Assembly: GCA_015061605.1 (NCBI GenBank)
Contig: SUWH01000021.1
Location: forward strand, 1 to 51,852
Length of the DNA stretch: 51,852 bases
Reading direction: 5' to 3'
Source: Lentisphaerota bacterium
Lineage (GTDB): Bacteria; Verrucomicrobiota; Lentisphaeria; Victivallales; Victivallaceae
Shown here: piece after piece, positions 1 to 7,643 of the stretch
How the letters are laid out: the number at the start of each line of letters is the position of its first letter
Position numbering within the stretch: the stretch's first letter is position 1
Program-made: the position numbers and the translations under genes
Notes under the pieces: model-generated
Database searches by the model: none
Told to the model about the DNA's origin: nothing
Seen by the model: the letters and a program-made list of their open reading frames with translations, nothing else

Positions 1-186
1 TTTCAACTGGGCGCGGACGACGAATTCCGTTGAATTATTTTTCAGGCGGCAGTTTTTTCCGGCGCGGGAAAATTCCTCCAACTTCTTTTCGGCATCCGGA
101 GTGAAACGCCATGCAATTTGCGGTTTGCCGGCACCGCACAGGACTGAACACATTATAAAACTCAATAAGATAAAATTAAATTTCAT
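1..186 (-). CDS. N-terminus of a secreted protein (partial)
   Basis: The gene runs off the left edge, so only 62 codons are visible. The first ~20 residues are a clear Sec signal peptide: MKFN, a hydrophobic core ILLSFIMCSVLC, then GAG. The mature part begins KPQIAWRFTPDAEKKLEEF and is charged and soluble-looking. The start is fixed by a perfect GGAGG Shine-Dalgarno (191-195, read on the minus strand) 6-7 bases before the ATG at 186, and by a well-formed promoter at 218-246. The cysteine in VLCGAG could make it a lipoprotein, but the lipobox is not canonical. Family and function cannot be judged from this fragment. Confidence 0.75.
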   Translation of the reverse strand, partial: MKFNFILLSFIMCSVLCGAGKPQIAWRFTPDAEKKLEEFSRAGKNCRLKNNSTEFVVRAQLK

Positions 187-217
187 GGCCAACCTCCATT
201 GTTTGTGTTATGGCTAT

Positions 218-246
218 AGTATACCACGGAACGGAATTTTTGACAA
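218..246 (-). promoter_or_regulatory. Sigma-70-type promoter for the minus-strand secreted-protein gene
   Basis: Read on the minus strand: -35 TTGTCA (246-241), a 17-base spacer, -10 TATACT (223-218). It lies 32 bases from the start codon at 186. Both boxes differ from consensus by a single base. Confidence 0.65.
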
Positions 247-466
247 CTAACAAAATGACGTAAAAAACTAAAGAAATGACAAAAGATGTTTGCAATTTTT
301 ATTTGGTAATGTATATTGTAAAACAAGGGGAACGAAGAAATGGTTAATGTCCCAAATTTTGTAAAACTGAATATTCTCTGAAAGAAAATTGTATTTATAT
401 TACTTTAAAAACTTAAAAAATATGTAACAGAGAGTGTGATTTGTCAAGAATAAAAACAGTCGTTTG
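247..466. other. AT-rich intergenic stretch with no recognised gene
   Basis: Between the promoter at 218-246 and the repeat starting at 467 the sequence is AT-rich. A 13-codon open frame starts at 341 (MVNVPNFV...), preceded by AAGGGG, but it has no supporting features. No tRNA, terminator or operator could be recognised. The upstream control region of the AraC gene at 533 presumably lies here. Confidence 0.4.
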
Positions 467-629
467 CAATCGGCGGATGGATCGTGCGGCAAGGTTGCCG
501 ATAAATCAAGGCGAAGCTGAAGGAGTGGACTATTGTCCTCGACTGAAGATGAGTCCGCAGATTTGCCGGTAAGATTGCCCACGAGGCGCCGCCGCAGTTT
601 AGATTTCTCACAAAAAATGAGACAATACC
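467..629 (+). repeat. Mosaic intergenic repeat, copy A
   Basis: The first 26 bases (467-492) are identical to 10159-10184. The last ~43 bases (587-629) match the reverse complement of 25884-25925 with few differences, and also the reverse complement of the start of the copy at 51662. The right end contains TCACAAAAAATGAGACAA, so this copy runs into the beginning of the AraC reading frame and supplies its first ~32 codons. Confidence 0.7.
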
Positions 630-1501
630 AAAAAATGAAATCTTTCAGAGAAGTGTGTGCAGAATTGCCGGAAAACAGCAATTACGGCGGCTTGGGAATG
701 TCCGCCGTACCGCCGCTGATGCCGGAGCATCTCAAGTTGTATTTCCGTATCGGAAGGAATTACCAAATGTGGAACCGGGTTGTTTCCCACGAATTTTTTT
801 GTCTGGTCTATATGGTTTCCGGGAAACGGACAGTTACGATAAATGATTGTTCTTATGTGCTTAATGAGGGGGAATTTATTCTTATTCCGCCTTATGCCAA
901 GCACTCCTTCGGCGATGAATACCGGGATTTTGAGGCATTGCAGGCAGTATTTACAGTTTCCGGAGATGACCGGAGACTGACCGCTGTTTCTGCTCAAAAC
1001 TGGCGATTGAGCCGCAAAGAGGAAAAGACTCTCCGGCTGACGATCGCCTGTCTTACGCGCTGGCGGGATGAAGATTCCACCGCCGCCGAGGAAGCGGTAT
1101 GTTATTTCGGAGTATTTCTCCGCCAGATCCAGAGTATTGCGGCTCCGGGACTTAAGCAGAGCAAACTTCAGGATTCCGAACTGCCGCTGTTCAATAAGAT
1201 AATTGCTTATCTTGCCGCCAATCGCCACCGGCACGTTACTGTTGCGGAGTTGTCAAAAAAATTTCATATTTCCGGAAGTACGCTCCGACAGCATTTCCGG
1301 AAAAAGATGAATGTTTCCATCGGCCACTATCAACTGGTGCGGCGGCTGAACCGGGGGATGGAGCTGTTGGGTTCTACCGATTTGAGCGTTGCTGAAATCG
1401 CGGAAAAAGTCGGTTTTTCCAGTGCCAACGGTTTCATGCTCGCCCTCAAACGGGAGACAGGTGAAACGCCGAAGCACTTTCGCCGGAGGTGGCAATATTA
1501 G
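533..1501 (+). CDS. AraC family transcriptional regulator
   Basis: 322 residues if it starts at TTG 533. It has an N-terminal cupin-type sensing domain (about residues 70-150; the segment GEFILIPPYAKHSFG is typical of AraC ligand-binding arms). The C-terminal AraC DNA-binding domain has two helix-turn-helix motifs (about 236-256, VTVAELSKKFHISGSTLRQHF; and 286-306, SVAEIAEKVGFSSANGFMLAL), then the family signature ETPKHFRR. The start is uncertain: TTG 533 has a good AGGAG seven bases upstream, while ATG 617 and ATG 635 have no visible ribosome site. The first ~32 residues are encoded by a dispersed repeat and are Arg-rich, unlike a sensor domain. It lies upstream of and parallel to the diaminobutyrate genes, so it may control them, but the ligand cannot be read from sequence. 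Confidence 0.85.
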   Translation: MSSTEDESADLPVRLPTRRRRSLDFSQKMRQYQKMKSFREVCAELPENSNYGGLGMSAVPPLMPEHLKLYFRIGRNYQMWNRVVSHEFFCLVYMVSGKRTVTINDCSYVLNEGEFILIPPYAKHSFGDEYRDFEALQAVFTVSGDDRRLTAVSAQNWRLSRKEEKTLRLTIACLTRWRDEDSTAAEEAVCYFGVFLRQIQSIAAPGLKQSKLQDSELPLFNKIIAYLAANRHRHVTVAELSKKFHISGSTLRQHFRKKMNVSIGHYQLVRRLNRGMELLGSTDLSVAEIAEKVGFSSANGFMLALKRETGETPKHFRRRWQY

Positions 1502-1551
1502 GTGAATTCCAGTTTTTTTGCATTTTTTTTGCCTTGAATGCCATTTGTAAT

Positions 1552-1580
1552 TTGAAATCACCCCCCCTTTGTGCTATTTT
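1552..1580 (+). promoter_or_regulatory. Promoter for the diaminobutyrate aminotransferase/decarboxylase genes
   Basis: TTGAAA (1552-1557), 17 bases including a run of seven C, then TATTTT (1575-1580). It lies ~115 bases upstream of the ATG at 1697, leaving a leader of roughly 105 nucleotides. Confidence 0.5.
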
Positions 1581-1591
1581 AAGCCGATGTT

Positions 1592-1658
1592 GCTTCCGTC
1601 TTTATTGTGGAGGCACTCAAAAATTGATATATGTAACAAAAAACAAAAAAACGGAAGC
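1592..1658 (+). promoter_or_regulatory. Structured 5' leader of the aminotransferase gene
   Basis: GCTTCCGT (1592-1599) is perfectly complementary to ACGGAAGC (1651-1658). The pairing can extend inward (CTTTATTGT against ACAAAAAAA) with one or two interruptions. The stem encloses ~51 bases including TGGAGGC, which looks like a ribosome site. It lies after the predicted transcription start and ends 38 bases before the start codon. There is no U-tract after it, so it is not a plain terminator. A regulatory role is inference. Confidence 0.4.
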
Positions 1659-1696
1659 GAGGTTCAATTCCGAAACCAAAAGAAGGGCCCACGGTA

Positions 1697-3091
1697 ATGG
1701 CACTTAAAAATGATCTTATGGAAAATCGCACTGATTTCAGTGGAAAACCTGTAACCAATGCTGACTATATGACCCGTCAGGAACAGACGGAATCCAATGC
1801 CAGAAGCTATCCGAGAAAGTTCCCATTCTCCATAGCCAAAGCCAAAGGCTCATGGGTCGAGGATGTTGAAGGAAACCGCTATCTCGATTTCCTCTGCGGT
1901 GCCGGAACTCTGGCTCTCGGTCACAATGACCCGGAGATCAATCAGGCGATGATCGACCTGATTTCCAGCGATGCTCCGCTGCACACTCTGGACTTGACCA
2001 CGCCGACCAAAGATACCTTTGTTCACACTTTGATTTCCCTGCTCCCCGCTGAAATGCAGGGCAATGTCAAACTGCAGTTCTGCAGCCCTTCGGGAACCGA
2101 TGCGGTCGATGCCGCCATCAAACTGTGCAAAACCGCTACCGGCAGAAGCTCTGTCATCGCATTTTCCGGCGGTTATCACGGTATGGGACACGGTGCAATG
2201 TCGCTTACCGGAAACCTCTCTGCCAAAAAACATGTTCACGCTCTGATGCCGGAAGTCAATTTCTTCCCCTATCCGTACAGCTACCGCTGTCCTTTCGGTC
2301 TGGGCGGTGAAGCCGGTGTGAAAGCTTGCTGCAACTATTTTGAACGTGTCCTCAAAGATCCGGAAAGCGGTATCACTCCTCCGGCGGCAGTCATCCTCGA
2401 ACCCATCCAGGGCGAGGGCGGTGTCATCCCCGCTCCGGTTGAATTCCTCCAGACCGTCCGCCGGGTCACCAAAGAGCTCGGTATCCCCATGATCTGTGAT
2501 GAGATCCAGTGCGGTGTCGGCCGTTCCGGTAAGTTCTTCGCCTTTGAATACGCTGACATTGTGCCGGATGTCATTCTGGTTTCCAAAGCTATCGGCGGCT
2601 CCCAGCCGATGTCGGTCGTCGTCTACAACAAGGCTCTGGATAAGTGGCAGCCGGGTTCCCATGCCGGAACTTTCCGCGGCAACCAGCTCGCCATGCGCGC
2701 CGGTACTGTGGTGATGAACCGCGTTTCCAAACCGGAATTCCTCGCCGAAGTCGCCCGTAAAGGTGAATATCTGCGCACTAAACTTGAAGAACTCAAGGCC
2801 AAAGTTTCCATCATCGGCGACATCCGCGGCAAAGGTTTGATGTCCGGCTGTGAATTTGTCGATCCCAACGGAACTCCCGATACCATCGGTTCACTTCCCG
2901 CCGCCGGAGAGATCGCCGCATTGGTGCAGAAGAAATGTTTTGAAAACAAACTTATCATGGAAAAAGGCGGCCGTCACGGCTCCGTCATGCGCTGCTTGTG
3001 CGCGCTCAATGTCAGCGATGCTGAACTTGATACCATGATCGACATTTTCTCCAAAGTCGTTACCGAGGTGGATGCCGATGTCAAAAAATAA
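1697..3091 (+). CDS. dat: Diaminobutyrate--2-oxoglutarate aminotransferase (class III)
   Basis: 464 residues, the usual length for class III PLP aminotransferases. It would convert L-aspartate semialdehyde plus glutamate to L-2,4-diaminobutyrate. Visible motifs: SPSGTDAVDAAIK (PLP phosphate binding, ~130-142), GGYHGMGHG (~158), ILEPIQGEGG (~233), the ring-nitrogen Asp in DEIQCGVGRSG (D268), and the PLP lysine in LVSKAIGG (K297). Assignment to the Dat/EctB-like group rather than other class III enzymes rests on overall resemblance and on the decarboxylase gene that immediately follows and overlaps. The pair is the known dat-ddc route to 1,3-diaminopropane, a precursor of norspermidine-type polyamines and some siderophores. 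The ribosome site is weak (GAAGGG, rather far from the ATG). Confidence 0.85.
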   Translation: MALKNDLMENRTDFSGKPVTNADYMTRQEQTESNARSYPRKFPFSIAKAKGSWVEDVEGNRYLDFLCGAGTLALGHNDPEINQAMIDLISSDAPLHTLDLTTPTKDTFVHTLISLLPAEMQGNVKLQFCSPSGTDAVDAAIKLCKTATGRSSVIAFSGGYHGMGHGAMSLTGNLSAKKHVHALMPEVNFFPYPYSYRCPFGLGGEAGVKACCNYFERVLKDPESGITPPAAVILEPIQGEGGVIPAPVEFLQTVRRVTKELGIPMICDEIQCGVGRSGKFFAFEYADIVPDVILVSKAIGGSQPMSVVVYNKALDKWQPGSHAGTFRGNQLAMRAGTVVMNRVSKPEFLAEVARKGEYLRTKLEELKAKVSIIGDIRGKGLMSGCEFVDPNGTPDTIGSLPAAGEIAALVQKKCFENKLIMEKGGRHGSVMRCLCALNVSDAELDTMIDIFSKVVTEVDADVKK

Positions 3092-4532
3092 CCTTTTTCT
3101 CACTTCAAACGAAGCGGATAAAAAGTCTTATGTTGAAATGATGGAAGCGACGGTCAAGGCCGTCGCTTCTGCCATGGATCACCCGCACGCTTACGCCGGA
3201 ATGGGCCCCTATGAACTGCGTGAAGCGGTCCACACCGATGAACTGCTCCCTGCCAGAGGATGCCGTTTCGATGAGATACTCGATGATATCAAGGCGAAGA
3301 TCCTCCCCAATCTGGTGCGTCCGATGTCAACCAACTATATGGCGCATCTGCACAGCGCGGTGCTGCTGGAATCCATCGCCGCCGAATTGATCATCGCCAC
3401 ATTCAATCAGTCCATGGACTCCTGGGATCAGGCTCCGGTGGCGACCGAGATCGAAGTCGAAGTGATCCGCAATCTGTGCAAAATGTACGGTTACGGAGAA
3501 AATTCCGACGGCGTTTTCACCTCCGGCGGTTCCCAGTCCAATTTGTCCGGTCTGTTGCTGGCGCGTGACTGGTTCTGCAATGAAAAGTGCCATCACGATG
3601 TAAAAAAATACGGCTTGCCGGAAAATTTCCGCAAGTTCCGGATGTACAGTTCGGAAGTCGCCCATTTTTCCATGGAAAAAAGTACTCATCTGATGGGTAT
3701 GGGATATGAAGCGGTGGTCAAAGTTCCCGTCAATGCTGCCATGCAGATGGATGTGGTCAAACTCCGCGAACTCATTGAAGCCGATATTAAAGCCGGAAAC
3801 ATTCCTTTCTGTGTCGCCGCTACCGTCGGAACTACCGACTTCGGCAGTATCGACCCGCTGGATGAGCTGCGCAAGCTCTGCGATGAATACGGTTTGTGGC
3901 TTCACGCCGATGCCGCTTACGGCAGCGGGGTCATCATGTCGGAGAAATACGCTCACCGGGTTTCCGGTCTGGCGGCGTGCGACTCCATTACGGTCGACTT
4001 CCACAAGATGTTCCTGCTTCCGGTGAGCTGCAGTGCTTCACTTATCAAAGATAAACGCCACTTTGAGGCGTTGACCATCCACGCCGATTACCTCAACCGC
4101 GAAGAGGATGAAGAAGACGGCTACATCAATCTGGTCAACAAATCCATGCAGACCACCCGCCGTTTCGACGCGCTGAAAGTCTGGATATCTTTCAAAATGC
4201 GCGGCAGAGAGGGGTGGTCGGAGCTTATCACCAAGTGTATCGACAATGCGGAATACTTCTACAATCAGCTCATCAAACGCCCGGATGTGGAAGTCGCGGT
4301 CAAACCGGAAATCAGTTCGGTCGTTTTCCGGGTTCTGCCCCCTGCCGGAAGCAGCGAGGATGCCGATACGATGAATAAGCGTATCCGGCGGGAACTGCTC
4401 CACCACAAAGGCGTGGTCATCGGACAGACCGTCTGCAACGGCAATGTCTGTTTGAAATTCACTTTGCTCAATCCGCTTCAGAACGAAGCCAAACTGGATG
4501 AGCTGCTGGAGCTGATCCTGTCTTTGCGGTGA
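3078..4532 (+). CDS. ddc: L-2,4-diaminobutyrate decarboxylase (PLP group II)
   Basis: 484 residues from ATG 3078. That start is preferred because GAGGTG (3065-3070) sits seven bases upstream, while the in-frame ATG 3072 directly abuts it. It belongs to the group II PLP decarboxylases (glutamate/DOPA/diaminobutyrate type). Signatures (numbered from 3072): substrate-side STNYMAHLHS, FTSGGSQSNLSGLLLAR (149-165), the HADAAYG strand (H278, D280) and the PLP lysine in DFHKMFLLP (K312). It overlaps the aminotransferase by 14 bases, implying translational coupling. The expected product is 1,3-diaminopropane and CO2. An aromatic or glutamate decarboxylase is the alternative, but the coupling to dat favours diaminobutyrate. 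It ends 3 bases before a convergent gene. Confidence 0.85.
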   Translation: MSKNNLFLTSNEADKKSYVEMMEATVKAVASAMDHPHAYAGMGPYELREAVHTDELLPARGCRFDEILDDIKAKILPNLVRPMSTNYMAHLHSAVLLESIAAELIIATFNQSMDSWDQAPVATEIEVEVIRNLCKMYGYGENSDGVFTSGGSQSNLSGLLLARDWFCNEKCHHDVKKYGLPENFRKFRMYSSEVAHFSMEKSTHLMGMGYEAVVKVPVNAAMQMDVVKLRELIEADIKAGNIPFCVAATVGTTDFGSIDPLDELRKLCDEYGLWLHADAAYGSGVIMSEKYAHRVSGLAACDSITVDFHKMFLLPVSCSASLIKDKRHFEALTIHADYLNREEDEEDGYINLVNKSMQTTRRFDALKVWISFKMRGREGWSELITKCIDNAEYFYNQLIKRPDVEVAVKPEISSVVFRVLPPAGSSEDADTMNKRIRRELLHHKGVVIGQTVCNGNVCLKFTLLNPLQNEAKLDELLELILSLR

Positions 4533-4535
4533 AAA

Positions 4536-5453
4536 TCAACCTTCCATGATGTGCAGAGACGCGATTTTCTGATCGGTGATCTGCGACATCAATGCAAATG
4601 CGTGCGGTTCAAGGTAATTTCCTTGAGCCGCACTTGATTTTTGTGCGGCAAGTTCGGCGATGATTTGAGCTGCGATGGATTCGATGATGGAGGCTTTTTC
4701 TTCAAAAGGCAGTTCCCGGAGCAGCAATATTTCCAGATCGTCAGCCAGGTTTGCCAGTTTCGGCAGCAGGCGCAGCGCGCGGAACTGCCACTTGTAATAG
4801 GGGGCAAAGCGGTCATTGAGCAGAAAAATCATGCTTATTGTATTCTGGACGAATTCTGCCAGAGCCAGTGCGGCGGCGCCGGGTTCATTATGACGGTGAC
4901 AGCGCGAAAAATTGTATTGCCCGGATTGAGCCATCATCGCGGCGCGGGCGGCAAGTTTTTTCAGTTTTACATCGCGCGGCATGGCGGTAGCGATGGTATG
5001 GCGGATATTGGAAAATATTCCGGCATCATCGCGGAATATTTCGCCGTTCAGTACTTCGGCAAAGGCATACTCCGGCGTGTAGAGCCACTCCTGCCAGTTG
5101 CGGGGAACGCCGGGATAACCCAGATGCCGCTGAAAAAATTCCGGTATCGTGCAGACACCGTATTCGGAAAATCCGAGCATGCTGTTCTTTGATTTCGGAA
5201 ATTTCGCCGCCAGACGGTTGTAGGCGCGATTGAGGGCCACGCCGAACTTCAAATCATCTTCTTCACTTATCCACAAAGTTACTCCGGTGCCAAAATCGTG
5301 ATCCTGTGAAACTTCATCATCAAAACCGAAACACTCCGAACCCCGTCCGGCGATCCCGGCGGCGATCCGGTCGGCAACGGCGGCAAATTCTGTTTCCAGC
5401 ATCGGTTTAACAGCGGTAAGATAAAAGTTTTTTGAGCGTTCAATGCCGTTCAT
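4536..5453 (-). CDS. DUF4037 domain protein with a nucleotidyltransferase-like fold
   Basis: 305 residues from ATG 5453, chosen for the GGAG five bases upstream; an in-frame extension of 42 codons has no ribosome site. The N-terminal part has the pattern GRGSECFGFDDEVSQDHDFG, which matches the hG-S...DxD arrangement of nucleotidyltransferase-fold proteins of the DUF4037 type. The C-terminal half is helical with a conserved-looking FSRCHRHNEPGAAALALAEF segment. It overlaps the upstream TPR gene by 14 bases and ends the minus-strand cluster that begins at 8518. DUF4037 proteins have no firmly established role that I know of; an aminoglycoside-nucleotidyltransferase-like or HEPN/MNT-like activity would be speculation. 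Confidence 0.7.
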   Translation of the reverse strand: MNGIERSKNFYLTAVKPMLETEFAAVADRIAAGIAGRGSECFGFDDEVSQDHDFGTGVTLWISEEDDLKFGVALNRAYNRLAAKFPKSKNSMLGFSEYGVCTIPEFFQRHLGYPGVPRNWQEWLYTPEYAFAEVLNGEIFRDDAGIFSNIRHTIATAMPRDVKLKKLAARAAMMAQSGQYNFSRCHRHNEPGAAALALAEFVQNTISMIFLLNDRFAPYYKWQFRALRLLPKLANLADDLEILLLRELPFEEKASIIESIAAQIIAELAAQKSSAAQGNYLEPHAFALMSQITDQKIASLHIMEG

Positions 5454-6174
5454 AGATCTCCTTTGCCCGTGAAGCAAGTTCATTTTCAAGGTCACATCTG
5501 CCCAATGCGGCAAAGCCGGAAGCACATTTTTTACAGGTGTGCGCATAATAGCCGTCCCGGGGGAGGGCGGGCAGATCAAGAAAATCCATCGCCGATTCCA
5601 GAAAAATTGTGATCAATGGATCATTTTTATCCCGCGCGGAATAAAGTTGAGCGAGATTGAGGCAGGTCACGGCGCAGTCGGCAAATTTTTCAAGTGTCTT
5701 CAACGTGTCCAGCGCCTGAAGATAACAGTTCTCTGCTGAAGAAAAATCTTTTTTTGCCAGATATACTGAAGCCATATTGTTGCACAATCCGGCTTGAAGA
5801 TAATCGTTTTTGTCCAAAGTTCCATCAAAACGCTTCTCTGCCTGCAAATAAATTTCCAATGCGTCATCAAATTTTTGTGCGGCAGAAAGTGCGGTTCCGG
5901 CGTTGATGAGGATGGTTCCGGCACTGACATCATCCAATTCCGGCAAGAGAGACAACAGTTCCAGACCGCGTTTGACGGCAAGCAGGGATTTTTCTGTATC
6001 GCCCTGCATCCGGTAGTGACCCATGAGCTCACTTTGGATAAAAAGTTGTAACAGTTTATCCCGGGAGTTTTCCGCTTCTGCAAGCGAAGCGAGCAGAAGT
6101 TTTTCAACTCCGGCAGAGTCACCGGAATTGAAAAGTTTATCGCATTCAGCAATGATTTTTTGAAAAGCGGTCAT
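5440..6174 (-). CDS. Tetratricopeptide repeat protein
   Basis: 244 residues from the ATG at 6174, whose ATGA overlaps the TGA of the upstream gene; in-frame codons further upstream lie inside that gene and are discarded. It contains several helix-turn-helix TPR-like units: a segment around SLLAVKRGLELLSLLPELD, then AGTALSAAQKFDDALEIYLQ, NNMASVYLAKKDFSSAENCY and CLNLAQLYSARD. No signal peptide or membrane segment, so it is probably a cytoplasmic adaptor. Its coupling to the DUF4037 gene on one side and the 490-residue protein on the other suggests a joint function, but no partner can be named. It contains eight or more cysteines, including the C-terminal pattern HTCKKC. Confidence 0.75.
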   Translation of the reverse strand: MTAFQKIIAECDKLFNSGDSAGVEKLLLASLAEAENSRDKLLQLFIQSELMGHYRMQGDTEKSLLAVKRGLELLSLLPELDDVSAGTILINAGTALSAAQKFDDALEIYLQAEKRFDGTLDKNDYLQAGLCNNMASVYLAKKDFSSAENCYLQALDTLKTLEKFADCAVTCLNLAQLYSARDKNDPLITIFLESAMDFLDLPALPRDGYYAHTCKKCASGFAALGRCDLENELASRAKEIYERH

Positions 6175-7643
6175 AATTTTACATGCAAAGTGAAACTGCT
6201 GTCGGCACCGGCAGAAATTTTTACTTTGCCGTCTGCATCGATTTTTCCGGAAGCGGGAAAGTTGACATTGCCGCAAATCTTTGTGATTTCAAAACTTTTT
6301 CCGGCAAGCTCCGCCGGTAATTGCAGAGTTTCATCTGCCGCTTTGTCGAAGCAGGCGTAGAACCAGTAGCCGTCACGCTCAAAATGTCCGTAACCTGCCG
6401 CCGCATTTGATGCTGCCGGATCGAAATACTGCCGATAAGCTGAAAGGGTAAAGGTCGTTCCGGCTTTGGTTTCATATCCGGAATAGGCAAAGGGATAAAT
6501 TTTGTTGGTTACCGGCAGCATAAAGACCAGGTCGCCGCGATCGGCAGAAGCTCTGGCAGTTATGCCGCAACTTTCCGAATAGCCCAGAGCGATACCGAAC
6601 TGCCGTATATCACCTTTACCGAAAATATCGATATACCGGCGCGGCGGATCCTCCGGATCGAGGCAGTCTGCTTTGAAAAAATAACGGTTGGCGTTGATAA
6701 AACCATTCATCACGGTGGGGCGGTTGAAGTCGGCAGAAGCTTTTTCTCCGGTGGAGTATTCAAACTCAAACGGCTTGAGTCCCGGGACCAGCTTTTCGTG
6801 GCGGTCAAAGCCGATTGTGCCGTAGTGCTGGATCATGCCGAAGCGGTGTTCGGCGTGAAAGTCCTGCAGAAATTCAAATTTGCAGTCGATGGTGTAAACG
6901 TTTTCCGGCTGAAACTGGAAATCGAATTCCAGATGCGCCGCCGCAGGCAGACGCGGGTCAGTAGGAGAGATGTATTCTCCGGGATGAGTTTTGATATGCT
7001 CCACCAGTGCATCGGCAAGGCAGAGGTCAACATCCCAGTGCAGATCGGCGCGGGAACATTCGATTACTGTATTTTCCGGAACCGCTTTGCCGTCGGCACT
7101 CAAACTTATCTGATTGAAGCGGTAGTGCGGAGAGAGCTGATCGCTTCGGGTGTGTCCCAATTGAGTTTTTCTGATAGTATCAGTATTCAATTTTCTGCCG
7201 TTGTCGTAAAGTGAACCCTGTAAATTTTTGAAACAGGGCGTCTGCTCCGGAAAAGCTTCGCCGTGGATGATAAATTCCGAAAAATTGAGTATCTGTACGA
7301 TGAAAAAGCGATTCCCGGCATCGTCGGTCAGAAATTTGCCGATATCGCTGTCGGTGTACCAGTGGCGGATCATGGTCACTTTATAGGCAAAAGGCGAACC
7401 GTGGTTGGCTCCGATGGTGCCGTAAAAATTGCTCATCAGAGGAGCAATGTCATCCCAGCCCTCATGAAGCGGTTCTCCCTGCTGCCAATTTTCAAAATCG
7501 GTATCAGCAGGAAGAAAAAATGAATAATTGTTGCCGTCCAGAAAACGGTTGAAAATATTTTTTTCTCTGGAAAAACGGCACAGGGTCTGGATCTCCCTGC
7601 CGCATTTGCGGAGCAGGAATTTGCCGGGCGCAGTAAGTTTCAT
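6171..7643 (-). CDS. Conserved-looking protein of unknown family (beta-rich)
   Basis: 490 residues; I do not recognise the family. It has no signal peptide. The sequence is rich in aromatic residues and in alternating hydrophobic/charged strands typical of beta-sandwich or beta-propeller domains (for example HLEFDFQFQPENVYTIDCKF and GITARASADRGDLVFMLP). An N-terminal region (residues 1-130) contains GANHGSPFAYKVTMIRHWY, and the last ~90 residues look like a small beta domain. It overlaps both neighbours by 4 bases (ATGA junctions) between a sugar isomerase/epimerase and a TPR protein. A role in carbohydrate handling is suggested by position only. Confidence 0.6.
   Translation of the reverse strand: MKLTAPGKFLLRKCGREIQTLCRFSREKNIFNRFLDGNNYSFFLPADTDFENWQQGEPLHEGWDDIAPLMSNFYGTIGANHGSPFAYKVTMIRHWYTDSDIGKFLTDDAGNRFFIVQILNFSEFIIHGEAFPEQTPCFKNLQGSLYDNGRKLNTDTIRKTQLGHTRSDQLSPHYRFNQISLSADGKAVPENTVIECSRADLHWDVDLCLADALVEHIKTHPGEYISPTDPRLPAAAHLEFDFQFQPENVYTIDCKFEFLQDFHAEHRFGMIQHYGTIGFDRHEKLVPGLKPFEFEYSTGEKASADFNRPTVMNGFINANRYFFKADCLDPEDPPRRYIDIFGKGDIRQFGIALGYSESCGITARASADRGDLVFMLPVTNKIYPFAYSGYETKAGTTFTLSAYRQYFDPAASNAAAGYGHFERDGYWFYACFDKAADETLQLPAELAGKSFEITKICGNVNFPASGKIDADGKVKISAGADSSFTLHVKL

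Noticed and set aside
341-382. 13-codon frame with an AAGGGG upstream
   Set aside because: It is too short and has no similarity or context to support it as a gene.
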